Positions 14,318 through 20,880 of a DNA stretch of 26,300 nucleotides are shown here, one piece after another. Within the stretch, counting starts at the first letter, position 1; each line of letters begins with the position of its first letter. A program made the translations under genes and the position numbers. Under the pieces are notes generated by a model that saw nothing but the letters and a program-made list of their open reading frames with translations, was not told where the DNA came from and made no database searches. The stretch is from Bacillota bacterium (lineage in GTDB: Bacteria > Bacillota > Clostridia > Oscillospirales > Ruminococcaceae). The stretch lies in assembly GCA_023391005.1 (NCBI GenBank), contig JAEWBS010000120.1, forward strand, positions 1 through 26,300, given 5' to 3'.

Positions 14318-15564
14318 TTAAAAAATTGCGCCGCAAACTGGTGCTCATTGTCATGGCGGTTGTGACGCTTATCTTGCTTGGGATATTTTTAACCCTACTC
14401 GTGACCACCCAGAAAAATAACGAGAGAATGAGTATGGGCATTCTTTATCATGCTTTGGATATACGATCCTTTCCCGGCACAACAAAACCGCCGCTTGGTG
14501 CCAATACGTTGTTTCCCTCAGAAAGTGTTGCGCCCAATATGCGCGCGCCGGTGCTGGTTGTACGGATTGACAACGACGGCAGCATCCGTATCGCTTCCAA
14601 TCAGTTTTATTTTATTGAGGAAGCGGACATTAAGCCGATTACCGAGCTTGCGCTAAGTACAAGCGACAGTCTGGGCGTTTTAAAAGACTATAAGCTGCGC
14701 TATTTGCGCGAAACCACGGAGCTCGGTACCCGAATCGCTTTTACGGATATATCCATGGAGCAGGAAATGCTGAGGATTCAGATGGCCAATTCGCTCTTAA
14801 TCGGCGGCGCGGCAATGCTTGCCTTTTTCTTTCTAAGTCTGTTTTTGGCGCATTGGGCGGTGCGCCCCGTAGCGGTTGCATGGGAGCGTCAGAAGCAATT
14901 TATCGCAAACGCATCCCATGAATTAAAAACACCGCTAACCGTCATCCTATCCAACGCGGATATGCTGCGAACCGGAAAATCCTTTGCGGAGGATAAAGAC
15001 GCCCGACGCTTAGAGCATATCCACGCGGAAGCCGTGCGCATGAAACAGCTTGTAGAGGACATGCTCACGCTCGCCAGATCAGACAGTATGGAAGGAGCGC
15101 GAATACACGGCACTGTGGATTTCAGCTATGTTGTAAAGAGCGCTGTTTTGATGTATGAGCCGATTATTTATGATGAGGGAAAGAAGCTTTCATTTGAGAT
15201 CAGCGACCGCCTTTCTGTCACAGGCGACATGCCGCGCTTACAGCAGGTGGTGCACATTCTGCTTGACAACGCACATAAATACGCGCCTCCCGGCGGGGCC
15301 ATCCGCGTTGATTTAAGCAAAGCGGAGCACAAAAAGCTTCTGCTGAAGGTTTCAAATGAAGGCGCCCCCATCCCCCAGAATGAGTTGGCGCATATTTTTT
15401 TAAGGTTTTACCGCCGTAATGAATCTAGAAGCGAGCATGGCAGCTTCGGTCTTGGCCTTTCCATTGCGCAAAGTATCGTCAGCGAGCATAAAGGCCGCAT
15501 TTGGGCTGAAAGCGATGAAAAGCAGGGCAACAACTTTTATGTATCGCTGCCGCTGGTGCAGTGA
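14314..15564 (+). CDS. Sensor histidine kinase
   Basis: A 416-residue membrane kinase. TM1 at about 9-31, an external sensor of about 125 residues, and TM2 at about 160-181 lead to the dimerisation domain with His202 in FIANASHELKTPLT. The ATPase domain has the N box LLDNAHKYAPPGG, a compact G1/F region around LRFYRRNESRSEHG, and GSFGLGLSIAQSIV. No HAMP domain is clear; the segment after TM2 is short. The external part has no family I recognise and no Cys, so the signal is unknown. It forms a standard pair with the regulator it overlaps by four bases. Confidence 0.95.
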   Translation: MIKKLRRKLVLIVMAVVTLILLGIFLTLLVTTQKNNERMSMGILYHALDIRSFPGTTKPPLGANTLFPSESVAPNMRAPVLVVRIDNDGSIRIASNQFYFIEEADIKPITELALSTSDSLGVLKDYKLRYLRETTELGTRIAFTDISMEQEMLRIQMANSLLIGGAAMLAFFFLSLFLAHWAVRPVAVAWERQKQFIANASHELKTPLTVILSNADMLRTGKSFAEDKDARRLEHIHAEAVRMKQLVEDMLTLARSDSMEGARIHGTVDFSYVVKSAVLMYEPIIYDEGKKLSFEISDRLSVTGDMPRLQQVVHILLDNAHKYAPPGGAIRVDLSKAEHKKLLLKVSNEGAPIPQNELAHIFLRFYRRNESRSEHGSFGLGLSIAQSIVSEHKGRIWAESDEKQGNNFYVSLPLVQ

Positions 15565-15745
15565 GTAGGCACCATTAGTGATCAATACAGGGCTACCCGA
15601 GACATAACGCCTGATCGGATGATAGCCCTATTGCCGCATCTGCAAGCGGACAGCCCGCGGATTCCAAAGAGAGCTTTTTGGCTGCTTTGCAAAAGGTCCT
15701 TCTTCGAAACCCCAAACGATTGTGAATTTAGCGCTTGCCTTTATG

Positions 15746-15786
15746 CAAAAGCCTGTCCGTTTAAAACGGACAGGCTTTTGTGTAAT
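15746..15786 (+). terminator. Intrinsic terminator downstream of the two-component system
   Basis: CAAAAGCCTGTCCGTT (15746-15761) pairs with AACGGACAGGCTTTTG (15765-15780) around a tiny TAAA-type loop; a U-rich CTTTTGTGT follows. It lies 180 bases after the kinase stop; the stretch between holds only a short dyad AGGGCTA…TAGCCCT (15589-15630) and no clear gene. Confidence 0.65.
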
Positions 15787-15824
15787 TGCAGTTTTTGGGT
15801 ACGGTCAATACTTTAACCCCGTCT

Positions 15825-16081
15825 TTACCTTTTGGGTGGGTTCTTGTCCCCACTCCCCTCTACTTTGAACAGTAATCCGTTCAGCTTATTAATACTGTCT
15901 TGTAAATCTTCAAAAATAGACGGCCAAAACAGTCGCGTCCGCGTTTGCCTATTTTAACCTTTTTCCAGTTGGCGGCGTTAATTTACGCGGACTGGGCTTG
16001 AGGCTGCCGGTGTATAGCCTTTTTCAGCTTCACCGTGGCGGCATCTTTGCGGCTTCTCGCTAGTCCATCACCGATATATTC
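15825..16081 (-). pseudogene. Possible eroded coding remnants, unrecognised
   Basis: On the minus strand two short open readings end here without good starts: one (stop at 15825) reads …SIFEDLQDSINKLNGLLFKV…PPKR, the other (stop at 15983) reads …YIGDGLARSRKDAATVKLKKAI. Both look protein-like in composition and lie in different frames, as in a decayed gene. I cannot name the family and neither has a ribosome site. The rest of 15565-16150 shows nothing else I can support. Confidence 0.25.
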
Positions 16082-16150
16082 TTTACAACATACTGTGTAT
16101 ACTGCGGCACCATCGGTGCCGTATATCGGCCGAATGGAGTTGAAGGATAG

Positions 16151-17479
16151 ATGCAAGAGCGCTTCTGCGGATCGATTATTCTTCCGGATTCGCCGCGATA
16201 CCATACAGCTCGACAGGAATTCAACCGTGCTATACAAAAGTTCCCTGCCGGTATCGCCTATTGTACGGATGAACAGGATGTCGCCTGTGCGGTGCGGGAG
16301 GCTGTGCAAAATGGATGCACCCTGCGCGTCAGAAGCGGCGGGCACAATTACGAGGGATTTTCAGTCGGGAACTGCGCCGCGGTGATTGACGTCGGCTGCA
16401 TGAATAAAATATCGATTGGAAATGAAACGCTGACGGTCGGGCCGGGCGCGCTCAACAGCGCCATTTATGAGGCGGCAGGCGCATCCGGATTCCCCTTCCC
16501 CAGCGGCACTTGTCCAAGCGTAGCCGTATCCGGGCTGACGCAGGGCGGCGGCTGGGGGCTCTCAGCCCGCATGTTTGGCCTTACCTGCGACAGCCTTCTG
16601 GAAGCGACGGTGATAGACGCCTGTGGGCAGCGGCATGTCGCCAGCAACGCGTCTGAAACGGATTTGTTTTTTGCGCTCAGTGGCGGAGGCGGCGGCAATT
16701 TCGGCGTCGTCACGTCACTGACCTATCGCCTGCCGCCCCAGCTGTTCAATGTCACGTATGTGTCGCTGAGCGCTTCCAATGTAAACAACGATATGGCGGC
16801 ACAGTTTATCCGTCAGGTGCAGCAATGGCTGCTGTTAAGCGACAGACGCTTTACACCGCTTGCAAGAATTCAGCATAACCTGGGCGAGAACAAGCGTCTG
16901 ATTCTGCGCGGCTTATATTATGGGGACGCGCAACAGGCACGCGCCTCTCTGGCGGCGTTTTCAATGCTCGGACTTATCGGAACCTTTGAAGAAATGACGT
17001 TTTTACAGGCGATGCGCATTGTGGAGGCAGACTACCCGCCATATGAATATTTTGTGACGGGCGGGCGCTTTGCGCTCGCGCCTTTTACCGAGCACGAGGC
17101 ACTTGCAATTGTATCGCTCCTTGATAATCTGGCGCAGGGCTCTACGGGCTGCACCATCTCCCTTTATGGTCTGGGTGGTGCCGTAGCTGAAAAATCGTCC
17201 TGTGAAACAGCGTTTTTTTACCGGCACGCAATCAATATTATCGCGTTGACCACCAACTGGGAAGGCTCCAAAGCGGATTGTACCAACCGCATGTGGTTTT
17301 CTTCGCGTTACCAGCTCTTAGAGTCGTTGACCTGCGGTGCCTATATCAATTTTCCAAGCCTTGAAAATTCAAATTATATGCAGGCTTATTACGGTGAAAA
17401 CCGAAAAAAGCTGGTACGCGTAAAAACGCGTATTGATCCGGCAAATGTCTTCTGCTTTCCGCAAAGCATTCGCCCTTAA
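16151..17479 (+). CDS. FAD-linked oxidoreductase, berberine-bridge-enzyme family
   Basis: A 442-residue PCMH/BBE flavoprotein. The FAD-binding PP-loop region contains RSGGHNYEGFSVG with His65, and SGTCPSVAVSGLTQGGGWG with Cys121; in this family these two residues attach FAD bicovalently (8-alpha-histidyl and 6-S-cysteinyl). A middle substrate domain follows, and the C-terminal BBE motif NYMQAYYGENRKKLVRVKTRIDP…VFCFPQSI is complete. Relatives oxidise alcohols, sugars or alkaloid-type rings; the substrate here is unknown. No signal peptide is visible. The ATG at 16151 follows AAGGA closely. The gene is isolated between gene-poor stretches, which with the aerobic character of the family suggests acquisition by transfer. 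Confidence 0.92.
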   Translation: MQERFCGSIILPDSPRYHTARQEFNRAIQKFPAGIAYCTDEQDVACAVREAVQNGCTLRVRSGGHNYEGFSVGNCAAVIDVGCMNKISIGNETLTVGPGALNSAIYEAAGASGFPFPSGTCPSVAVSGLTQGGGWGLSARMFGLTCDSLLEATVIDACGQRHVASNASETDLFFALSGGGGGNFGVVTSLTYRLPPQLFNVTYVSLSASNVNNDMAAQFIRQVQQWLLLSDRRFTPLARIQHNLGENKRLILRGLYYGDAQQARASLAAFSMLGLIGTFEEMTFLQAMRIVEADYPPYEYFVTGGRFALAPFTEHEALAIVSLLDNLAQGSTGCTISLYGLGGAVAEKSSCETAFFYRHAINIIALTTNWEGSKADCTNRMWFSSRYQLLESLTCGAYINFPSLENSNYMQAYYGENRKKLVRVKTRIDPANVFCFPQSIRP

Positions 17480-17565
17480 TTTGTAACATTGCCGGCATGC
17501 TTCAGCGCTTCGGTCTGCTCGTTGAGCATCACGACACAGCGGGGCCAAAAGCGGCTTATAACAGA

Positions 17566-17604
17566 AGAGCGATGAGCAGCGCTTTATGCAATGCCCGTCG
17601 CTCT
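17566..17604 (+). terminator. Imperfect hairpin after the BBE gene
   Basis: AGAGCGA (17566-17572) pairs with TCGCTCT (17598-17604) around a 25-base loop, followed by ATGCTGTTTTGT. It is a weak candidate terminator; nothing else in 17480-17730 was recognisable. Confidence 0.3.
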
Positions 17605-17730
17605 ATGCTGTTTTGTATTCCCAACACTCTTGACGAATAATGCTCTGAGGCTACGCAACCACCCGTTTTTGACGAGATGGCGTGTATCTCAATGTCGGTG
17701 ATTCAGATCAACATTGGGAAAAAGCATATT

Positions 17731-17759
17731 TTGATTTATTTATTCTACATTTGTAGATA
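17731..17759 (+). promoter_or_regulatory. Promoter-like site overlapping a BlaI/CopY-type dyad
   Basis: TTGATT (17731-17736), 17 bases, TAGATA (17754-17759). The perfect dyad TCTACATTTGTAGA (17744-17757) covers the spacer and -10. Its TACA-N2-TGTA core is the operator core of BlaI/MecI/CopY repressors. No such repressor gene is in the window. Confidence 0.4.
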
Positions 17760-17791
17760 AATAGAAACTGATATAACATATGGTTTTTCTC

Positions 17792-17837
17792 TTGACAAAA
17801 TAGTCAGTGCTGAATATAATTTAGTCAGCACTGACTA
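17792..17837 (+). promoter_or_regulatory. Autoregulated promoter of the PadR-methyltransferase operon
   Basis: Consensus promoter TTGACA (17792-17797), 17 bases, TATAAT (17815-17820). A perfect 13-base inverted repeat, TAGTCAGTGCTGA (17801-17813) and TCAGCACTGACTA (17825-17837), straddles the -10. Each arm is itself nearly palindromic (AGTCAG-N2-CTGA). This is a strong candidate PadR operator. Confidence 0.8.
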
Positions 17838-17856
17838 TCAGAAAGGGGCGTATCAC

Positions 17857-18417
17857 ATGATTCCACTTTACATTCTTGGGCTTCTGCTACGGTTCGGCCC
17901 GCAGCATGGATACCAAATAAAAAAGTTGCTGAGGGAACAAATGGAGGACTTTACTCAGATTAAGCTGCCCACGGTATATTATCATCTCGAAAAAATGGCG
18001 GCGGCAGGTCTCATTACCGCCCACAGCGATAAGCAGGGCGCCCGCCCGGAGAAAACGGTATATCAGGTAAGCGATGCCGGCGCAGATAAATTTAAGGAAC
18101 TTCTTGAACAAAGTCTGCAAATTGAGTACCGGCCTACTTTTGATATCGACGGCGTCCTTTACTTTTCTGATGCACTGGAGAAGGGCGCTCTAACAGAAAG
18201 TCTCAGCCGACATATCGTAAGGCTAAAACAAATCATAGCCAAACTGGAATTGCATCAAAAAGAAACCATCACACACATTCCAGAGCAATACCAAATTTCT
18301 GCCGATATTATTTTCCGGCATCACCTTATGCACTATAAAGCGGAGCTTGTCTGGGCTGAGCAATCTTACAACAGTTTGAAGGAGGCTGAAAACAATGGTG
18401 AAATCCAGAGTCATTGA
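17857..18417 (+). CDS. PadR-family transcriptional regulator
   Basis: A 186-residue regulator. The PadR winged helix occupies about 1-85: LYILGLLLRFGPQHGYQIKKLL, then PTVYYHLEKMAAAGLIT as recognition helix, and the wing around GARPEKTVYQVSDAGADKF. The C-terminal helical part (about 95-180) is the longer dimerisation and ligand-sensing region of PadR subfamily 1. The ATG at 17857 follows GAAAGGGG. The promoter carries a perfect inverted repeat over its -10, so repression of its own operon is likely. It overlaps the methyltransferase gene by 23 bases, and the lower GC of the pair relative to the housekeeping operon suggests transfer. Confidence 0.92.
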   Translation: MIPLYILGLLLRFGPQHGYQIKKLLREQMEDFTQIKLPTVYYHLEKMAAAGLITAHSDKQGARPEKTVYQVSDAGADKFKELLEQSLQIEYRPTFDIDGVLYFSDALEKGALTESLSRHIVRLKQIIAKLELHQKETITHIPEQYQISADIIFRHHLMHYKAELVWAEQSYNSLKEAENNGEIQSH

Positions 18418-19048
18418 AACAAATGAGGGTATTCAGAATGAAGCCACCGTGGAGATCTTCGATGCTTTTGCCCGCAGTATGAGGGAAAAGGGCTGGAACG
18501 GTGTAGACAGCATGATCTCTTCTGGCGTCAAAGGTGGCGATGTGTTGGAAATTGGACCTGGCCCTGGCTATGTGGGATTGGAGTTGGCAAAAAAGACTTG
18601 CGCGTCCTCCCTCACCGGCTGTGAAATAAGCCCCGCCATGATTAGATTTGCCCAGAAAAACGCTGCTGAATACGGCATTTCAGCCCGTTATGTGTTGGGA
18701 AACTGTATGCAGATGCCTTTTGAAGATCAGAGCTTCGACACTGTCATCTCCAACGGTTCTCTGCACGAATGGGAAAACCCCATCCGCACTTTTAACGAGA
18801 TTTACCGTGTGCTTCGGCGCGGCGGACGTTACTGTATCACCGATCTGCGCCGGGATGTGCACCCACTGAAAAAGGCAATGGTATATCTGTCCACTCAGCC
18901 AAAACAAATGCGTCCGGGGCTTATTGCCTCGTTGAACGCCGCCTATACCACCAATGAAATTACCGAGCTTCTGCGTCATTCAAATCTGAGTGGGGCAAAG
19001 GTTACGGCTGATTTTCTCGGTCTTTGCATTACCGGAGAATGTGTATGA
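18395..19048 (+). CDS. Class I SAM-dependent methyltransferase
   Basis: A 217-residue Rossmann-fold methyltransferase of the Methyltransf_11 type. Motif I is VLEIGPGPGYVGLEL (50-64), followed by the acidic LTGCEISPAMI, NCMQMPFEDQSFD and SNGSLHEWENP as motif IV, and VLRRGGRYCITDL as post-motif. The substrate is not predictable; SNGSLHEW resembles small-molecule enzymes of the UbiE/MenG group. It starts inside the PadR gene, with an AAGGAGG site eight bases before the ATG, so it is translationally coupled and controlled by PadR. A regulator-enzyme pair of this kind often responds to the enzyme's substrate, possibly a toxic phenolic or antibiotic-like compound. Confidence 0.9.
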   Translation: MVKSRVIETNEGIQNEATVEIFDAFARSMREKGWNGVDSMISSGVKGGDVLEIGPGPGYVGLELAKKTCASSLTGCEISPAMIRFAQKNAAEYGISARYVLGNCMQMPFEDQSFDTVISNGSLHEWENPIRTFNEIYRVLRRGGRYCITDLRRDVHPLKKAMVYLSTQPKQMRPGLIASLNAAYTTNEITELLRHSNLSGAKVTADFLGLCITGECV

Positions 19049-19109
19049 TTTAAGCATTTGCATTATAATTTAATCTGACTACATAAATCTTTTTCCGCTG
19101 CAACTCTAA

Positions 19110-19148
19110 AAAATATCGCAAAGTATGAAATGTACTTTGCGATATTTT
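19110..19148. terminator. Bidirectional terminator between methyltransferase and DUF503 genes
   Basis: AAAATATCGCAAAGTA (19110-19125) is perfectly complementary to 19133-19148, loop of seven bases, with A-run before and T-rich sequence after. It serves convergent genes. Confidence 0.8.
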
Positions 19149-19211
19149 ATTATTATGCGGATTTAGCCGCTGTGGCTTTGTCGAACAAATTGTCCAGAGC
19201 CAAATCGTTGT

Positions 19212-19493
19212 TTACCTGATTTCACGCTGAATGTCCAATATTTGCGCCTCTGTATGATCCTCAATAAAGGTAATCACCGTGTCAATAATATTGTCTGCCA
19301 GTTTAGCGGTACCGGCAACGCAGGCCATTCCCAGAACGATGGTTTGGTGCATATCCTGCGCGTCTACCTCAGCTATTGACAGGTTGAATTTATTTTGCAC
19401 TTTCGCAATGATACTCTTGACGACCATGCGTTTTTCTTTTAAGGAATGCACCCACGGTGCATAAAGCCTGACGGTTGCCGCCCCAATAATCAT
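19212..19493 (-). CDS. DUF503 family protein (YlxP-like)
   Basis: A 93-residue small Bacillota protein of family DUF503. Diagnostic features are the N-terminal VRLYAPWVHSLKEKRMVVKSI, then KVQNKFNLSIAEVDAQDMHQTIVLGMACVAG and a C-terminal IIDTVITFIEDHTEAQILDIQREI. The usual family has …SVAEVDHQDLWQ…; here it reads IAEVDAQDMHQ, within normal variation. In Bacillus the relative YlxP sits with rbfA and infB; here it stands alone, divergent from the small-gene cluster. The biochemical function is unknown. A GGAGGATG site precedes the ATG. Confidence 0.9.
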   Translation of the reverse strand: MIIGAATVRLYAPWVHSLKEKRMVVKSIIAKVQNKFNLSIAEVDAQDMHQTIVLGMACVAGTAKLADNIIDTVITFIEDHTEAQILDIQREIR

Positions 19494-19694
19494 GGGTCAT
19501 CCTCCTCTATATGGATATTATTTGAAATGCGCCTTCGGATTTTCGGCTCATCACAGGCGCTTTCACGCAGGTTGTGGCAAAGCCGCATTTTGAGCCGCTA
19601 AAGCAGAAAGAGAGATGCCAAACCCAAGCTAAGCGGCTTGGCATTAGCATAAATCTATAGGCGTAGGTTTATACTACCGATGAGGTGATTGATT

Positions 19695-19853
19695 ATGCCA
19701 AAAGACAGTCAGCTTGATCCAAAGGATGTACGCAAAATAAAATCCGGCGGCGGCCCCACTATGGCAGAAAGCGCATTGGACGGCGAGGGCCGGAATAACA
19801 AAAAGCAGTCCGGGAACAGGCATAAAGCGGGCAACGATAAAACAAAGTCTTAA
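19695..19853 (+). CDS. Small lysine-rich hydrophilic protein
   Basis: A 52-residue protein, MPKDSQLDPKDVRKIKSGGG…TKS, rich in Lys, Asn and Gly, with no membrane segment and probably disordered. A GAGGTGA ribosome site lies seven bases before the ATG. I do not recognise a family. It is first of four consecutive very small genes on this strand, each with a good ribosome site. Just upstream (19615-19645) is a hairpin, ATGCCAA…TTGGCAT, with an inner AAGC/GCTT stem. Small charged proteins like this in Clostridia are often made in the forespore, but nothing in the sequence proves that. Confidence 0.6.
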   Translation: MPKDSQLDPKDVRKIKSGGGPTMAESALDGEGRNNKKQSGNRHKAGNDKTKS

Positions 19854-19928
19854 TTCTATCAGTAGCAGAGCATTTCGGCGAATCGAATGTGAAGACCTTG
19901 CAAACTATACCCACCAAGGAGGATGTTC

Positions 19929-20090
19929 GTGTTGGATAACAATAAAAACAGGATGAAAGACAGGCCCAAAAGCAACCCGGAATTAAGAGAAATGAAACCG
20001 AAAGAAAATGCCGACGTCGGCATTATAAACGGTAAAAAAATCGGCCTGCACCATAGCGGGCATGAAAAAACCATGGAGGATAAAAGATGA
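19929..20090 (+). CDS. Small basic protein, translationally coupled to the HMA-like gene
   Basis: A 53-residue protein starting at GTG (TTG three bases on is an alternative) after a strong AAGGAGGA site: LDNNKNRMKDRPKSNPELRE…HEKTMEDKR. It is hydrophilic and Lys-rich with a His-containing GLHHSGHEK segment that could bind metal. Its TGA overlaps the ATG of the next gene as ATGA, so the two are made together. Family unknown. The intervening 75 bases after the previous gene hold no clear terminator. Confidence 0.6.
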   Translation: MLDNNKNRMKDRPKSNPELREMKPKENADVGIINGKKIGLHHSGHEKTMEDKR

Positions 20091-20296
20091 AGCAGGTGCT
20101 TTGCAGTGTCTCCGGCATCCAGAACCAAGAGCATAAGACCCAAATCAAAAACGCCCTGCACAAAATGGATGGCGTGCGCGACGTCGGCATTAATTTAACG
20201 ACAGGTACGATTGATATAAAATATAACGACCCCGCGACGGAGGCCCATATCAAAAATTGCATTGAAAACACCGGCGTTAAAATTGTATACGGGTGA
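20087..20296 (+). CDS. HMA-fold protein lacking the CXXC metal site
   Basis: A 69-residue protein with the ferredoxin-like fold of heavy-metal-associated domains: strand KQVLCSVSGI, helix EHKTQIKNALHKMDGV, strand DVGINLTTGTIDIKYN, helix EAHIKNCIEN, strand GVKIVYG. In copper chaperones (CopZ, Atx1) the first loop is GMTCxxC; here it reads SGIQNQEHK, so the metal ligands are missing. A Cys at position 6 and one near 60 remain but are not in the usual place. It may be a structural or regulatory relative. A GGAGGAT site lies inside the preceding gene and the start overlaps that gene's stop. Confidence 0.75.
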   Translation: MKQVLCSVSGIQNQEHKTQIKNALHKMDGVRDVGINLTTGTIDIKYNDPATEAHIKNCIENTGVKIVYG

Positions 20297-20395
20297 TTGA
20301 AATTCCCCCATCATGCTGTGATAAAATCTGCCGGGTTATAGCATGAATCAAAGTTCCTAAAATTTAATGATCCAAGAAAAGAGGAATATCCGCTT

Positions 20396-20542
20396 ATGAG
20401 CAATGATAAAAAAAAGAAAAACGGTGCTAAGAATAATAAGGAAGACGGCAAATTTCATTCCAAAAATATAAAGCATGACCCCAGCGCCGAAAGCGCCAGA
20501 GCTATTTTTGGCCTGAATGATACCACAAAGGATAAAAACTAA
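20396..20542 (+). CDS. Small lysine-rich protein with an ESAR..FG core
   Basis: A 48-residue protein: a Lys/Asn-rich N-terminus (MSNDKKKKNGAKNNK) followed by FHSKNIKHDPSAESARAIFG. The KHDPxAESARAxFG pattern reminds me of short conserved clostridial proteins annotated as the CPC_1213 family; this is from memory and could be wrong. A GAGGAA ribosome site precedes the ATG. An imperfect dyad (TCATGCT…AGCATGA, about 20311-20346) between it and the HMA-like gene could be a weak terminator or an mRNA structure. No function is known. Confidence 0.6.
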   Translation: MSNDKKKKNGAKNNKEDGKFHSKNIKHDPSAESARAIFGLNDTTKDKN

Positions 20543-20654
20543 ATTGATCATTTGCAATTGATGCGGTTTTGATACGCCCTTCGGCAATCCAGAATTGGGT
20601 TATTTCAAGATCTGTTTAAAACTAAGAGCCTTAAAATTTAAGGCAACAAAAGAC

Positions 20655-20705
20655 CCGAGGCCTAAAATACGATTTCAGAGTGTTTAGGCCTCGGATTCTT
20701 TTTCG
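20655..20705 (+). terminator. Intrinsic terminator of the small-gene cluster
   Basis: CCGAGGCCTAAA (20655-20666) is perfectly complementary to TTTAGGCCTCGG (20683-20694), followed by ATTCTTTTT. The surrounding gene-free interval 20543-20880 also has a short near-palindrome GCCTTAAA-A-TTTAAGGC (20628-20644) and nothing else I can assign. Confidence 0.75.
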
Positions 20706-20880
20706 GTTGTTTTACATAATGCCGCGCTCCGGCAACCAATCTTCCGACCGGCGATATGAAGCCGCTAGAAACCCGAAAAAAAATCAAAGGGATTTTTCAA
20801 ACGGCTTTCTTGTGTTGTCCTTATGACCCCATGCTTGCGAAAAGCTTGGAATGGAGCAAGGGCGCCAAAAGCTTTGGCTG

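Noticed and set aside
15983..16345. Minus-strand reading of 120 codons
   Set aside because: Most of it is antisense to the start of the BBE flavoprotein gene and has no ribosome site; only its last part outside that gene is kept, as a weak relic.
19647..19676. Sigma-G-like promoter GCATA-N18-TATACTA before the first small lysine-rich gene
   Set aside because: The transcript would start within the GAGGTGA ribosome site at 19682-19688, leaving no usable leader, and the -10 differs from CATACTA at the first base.
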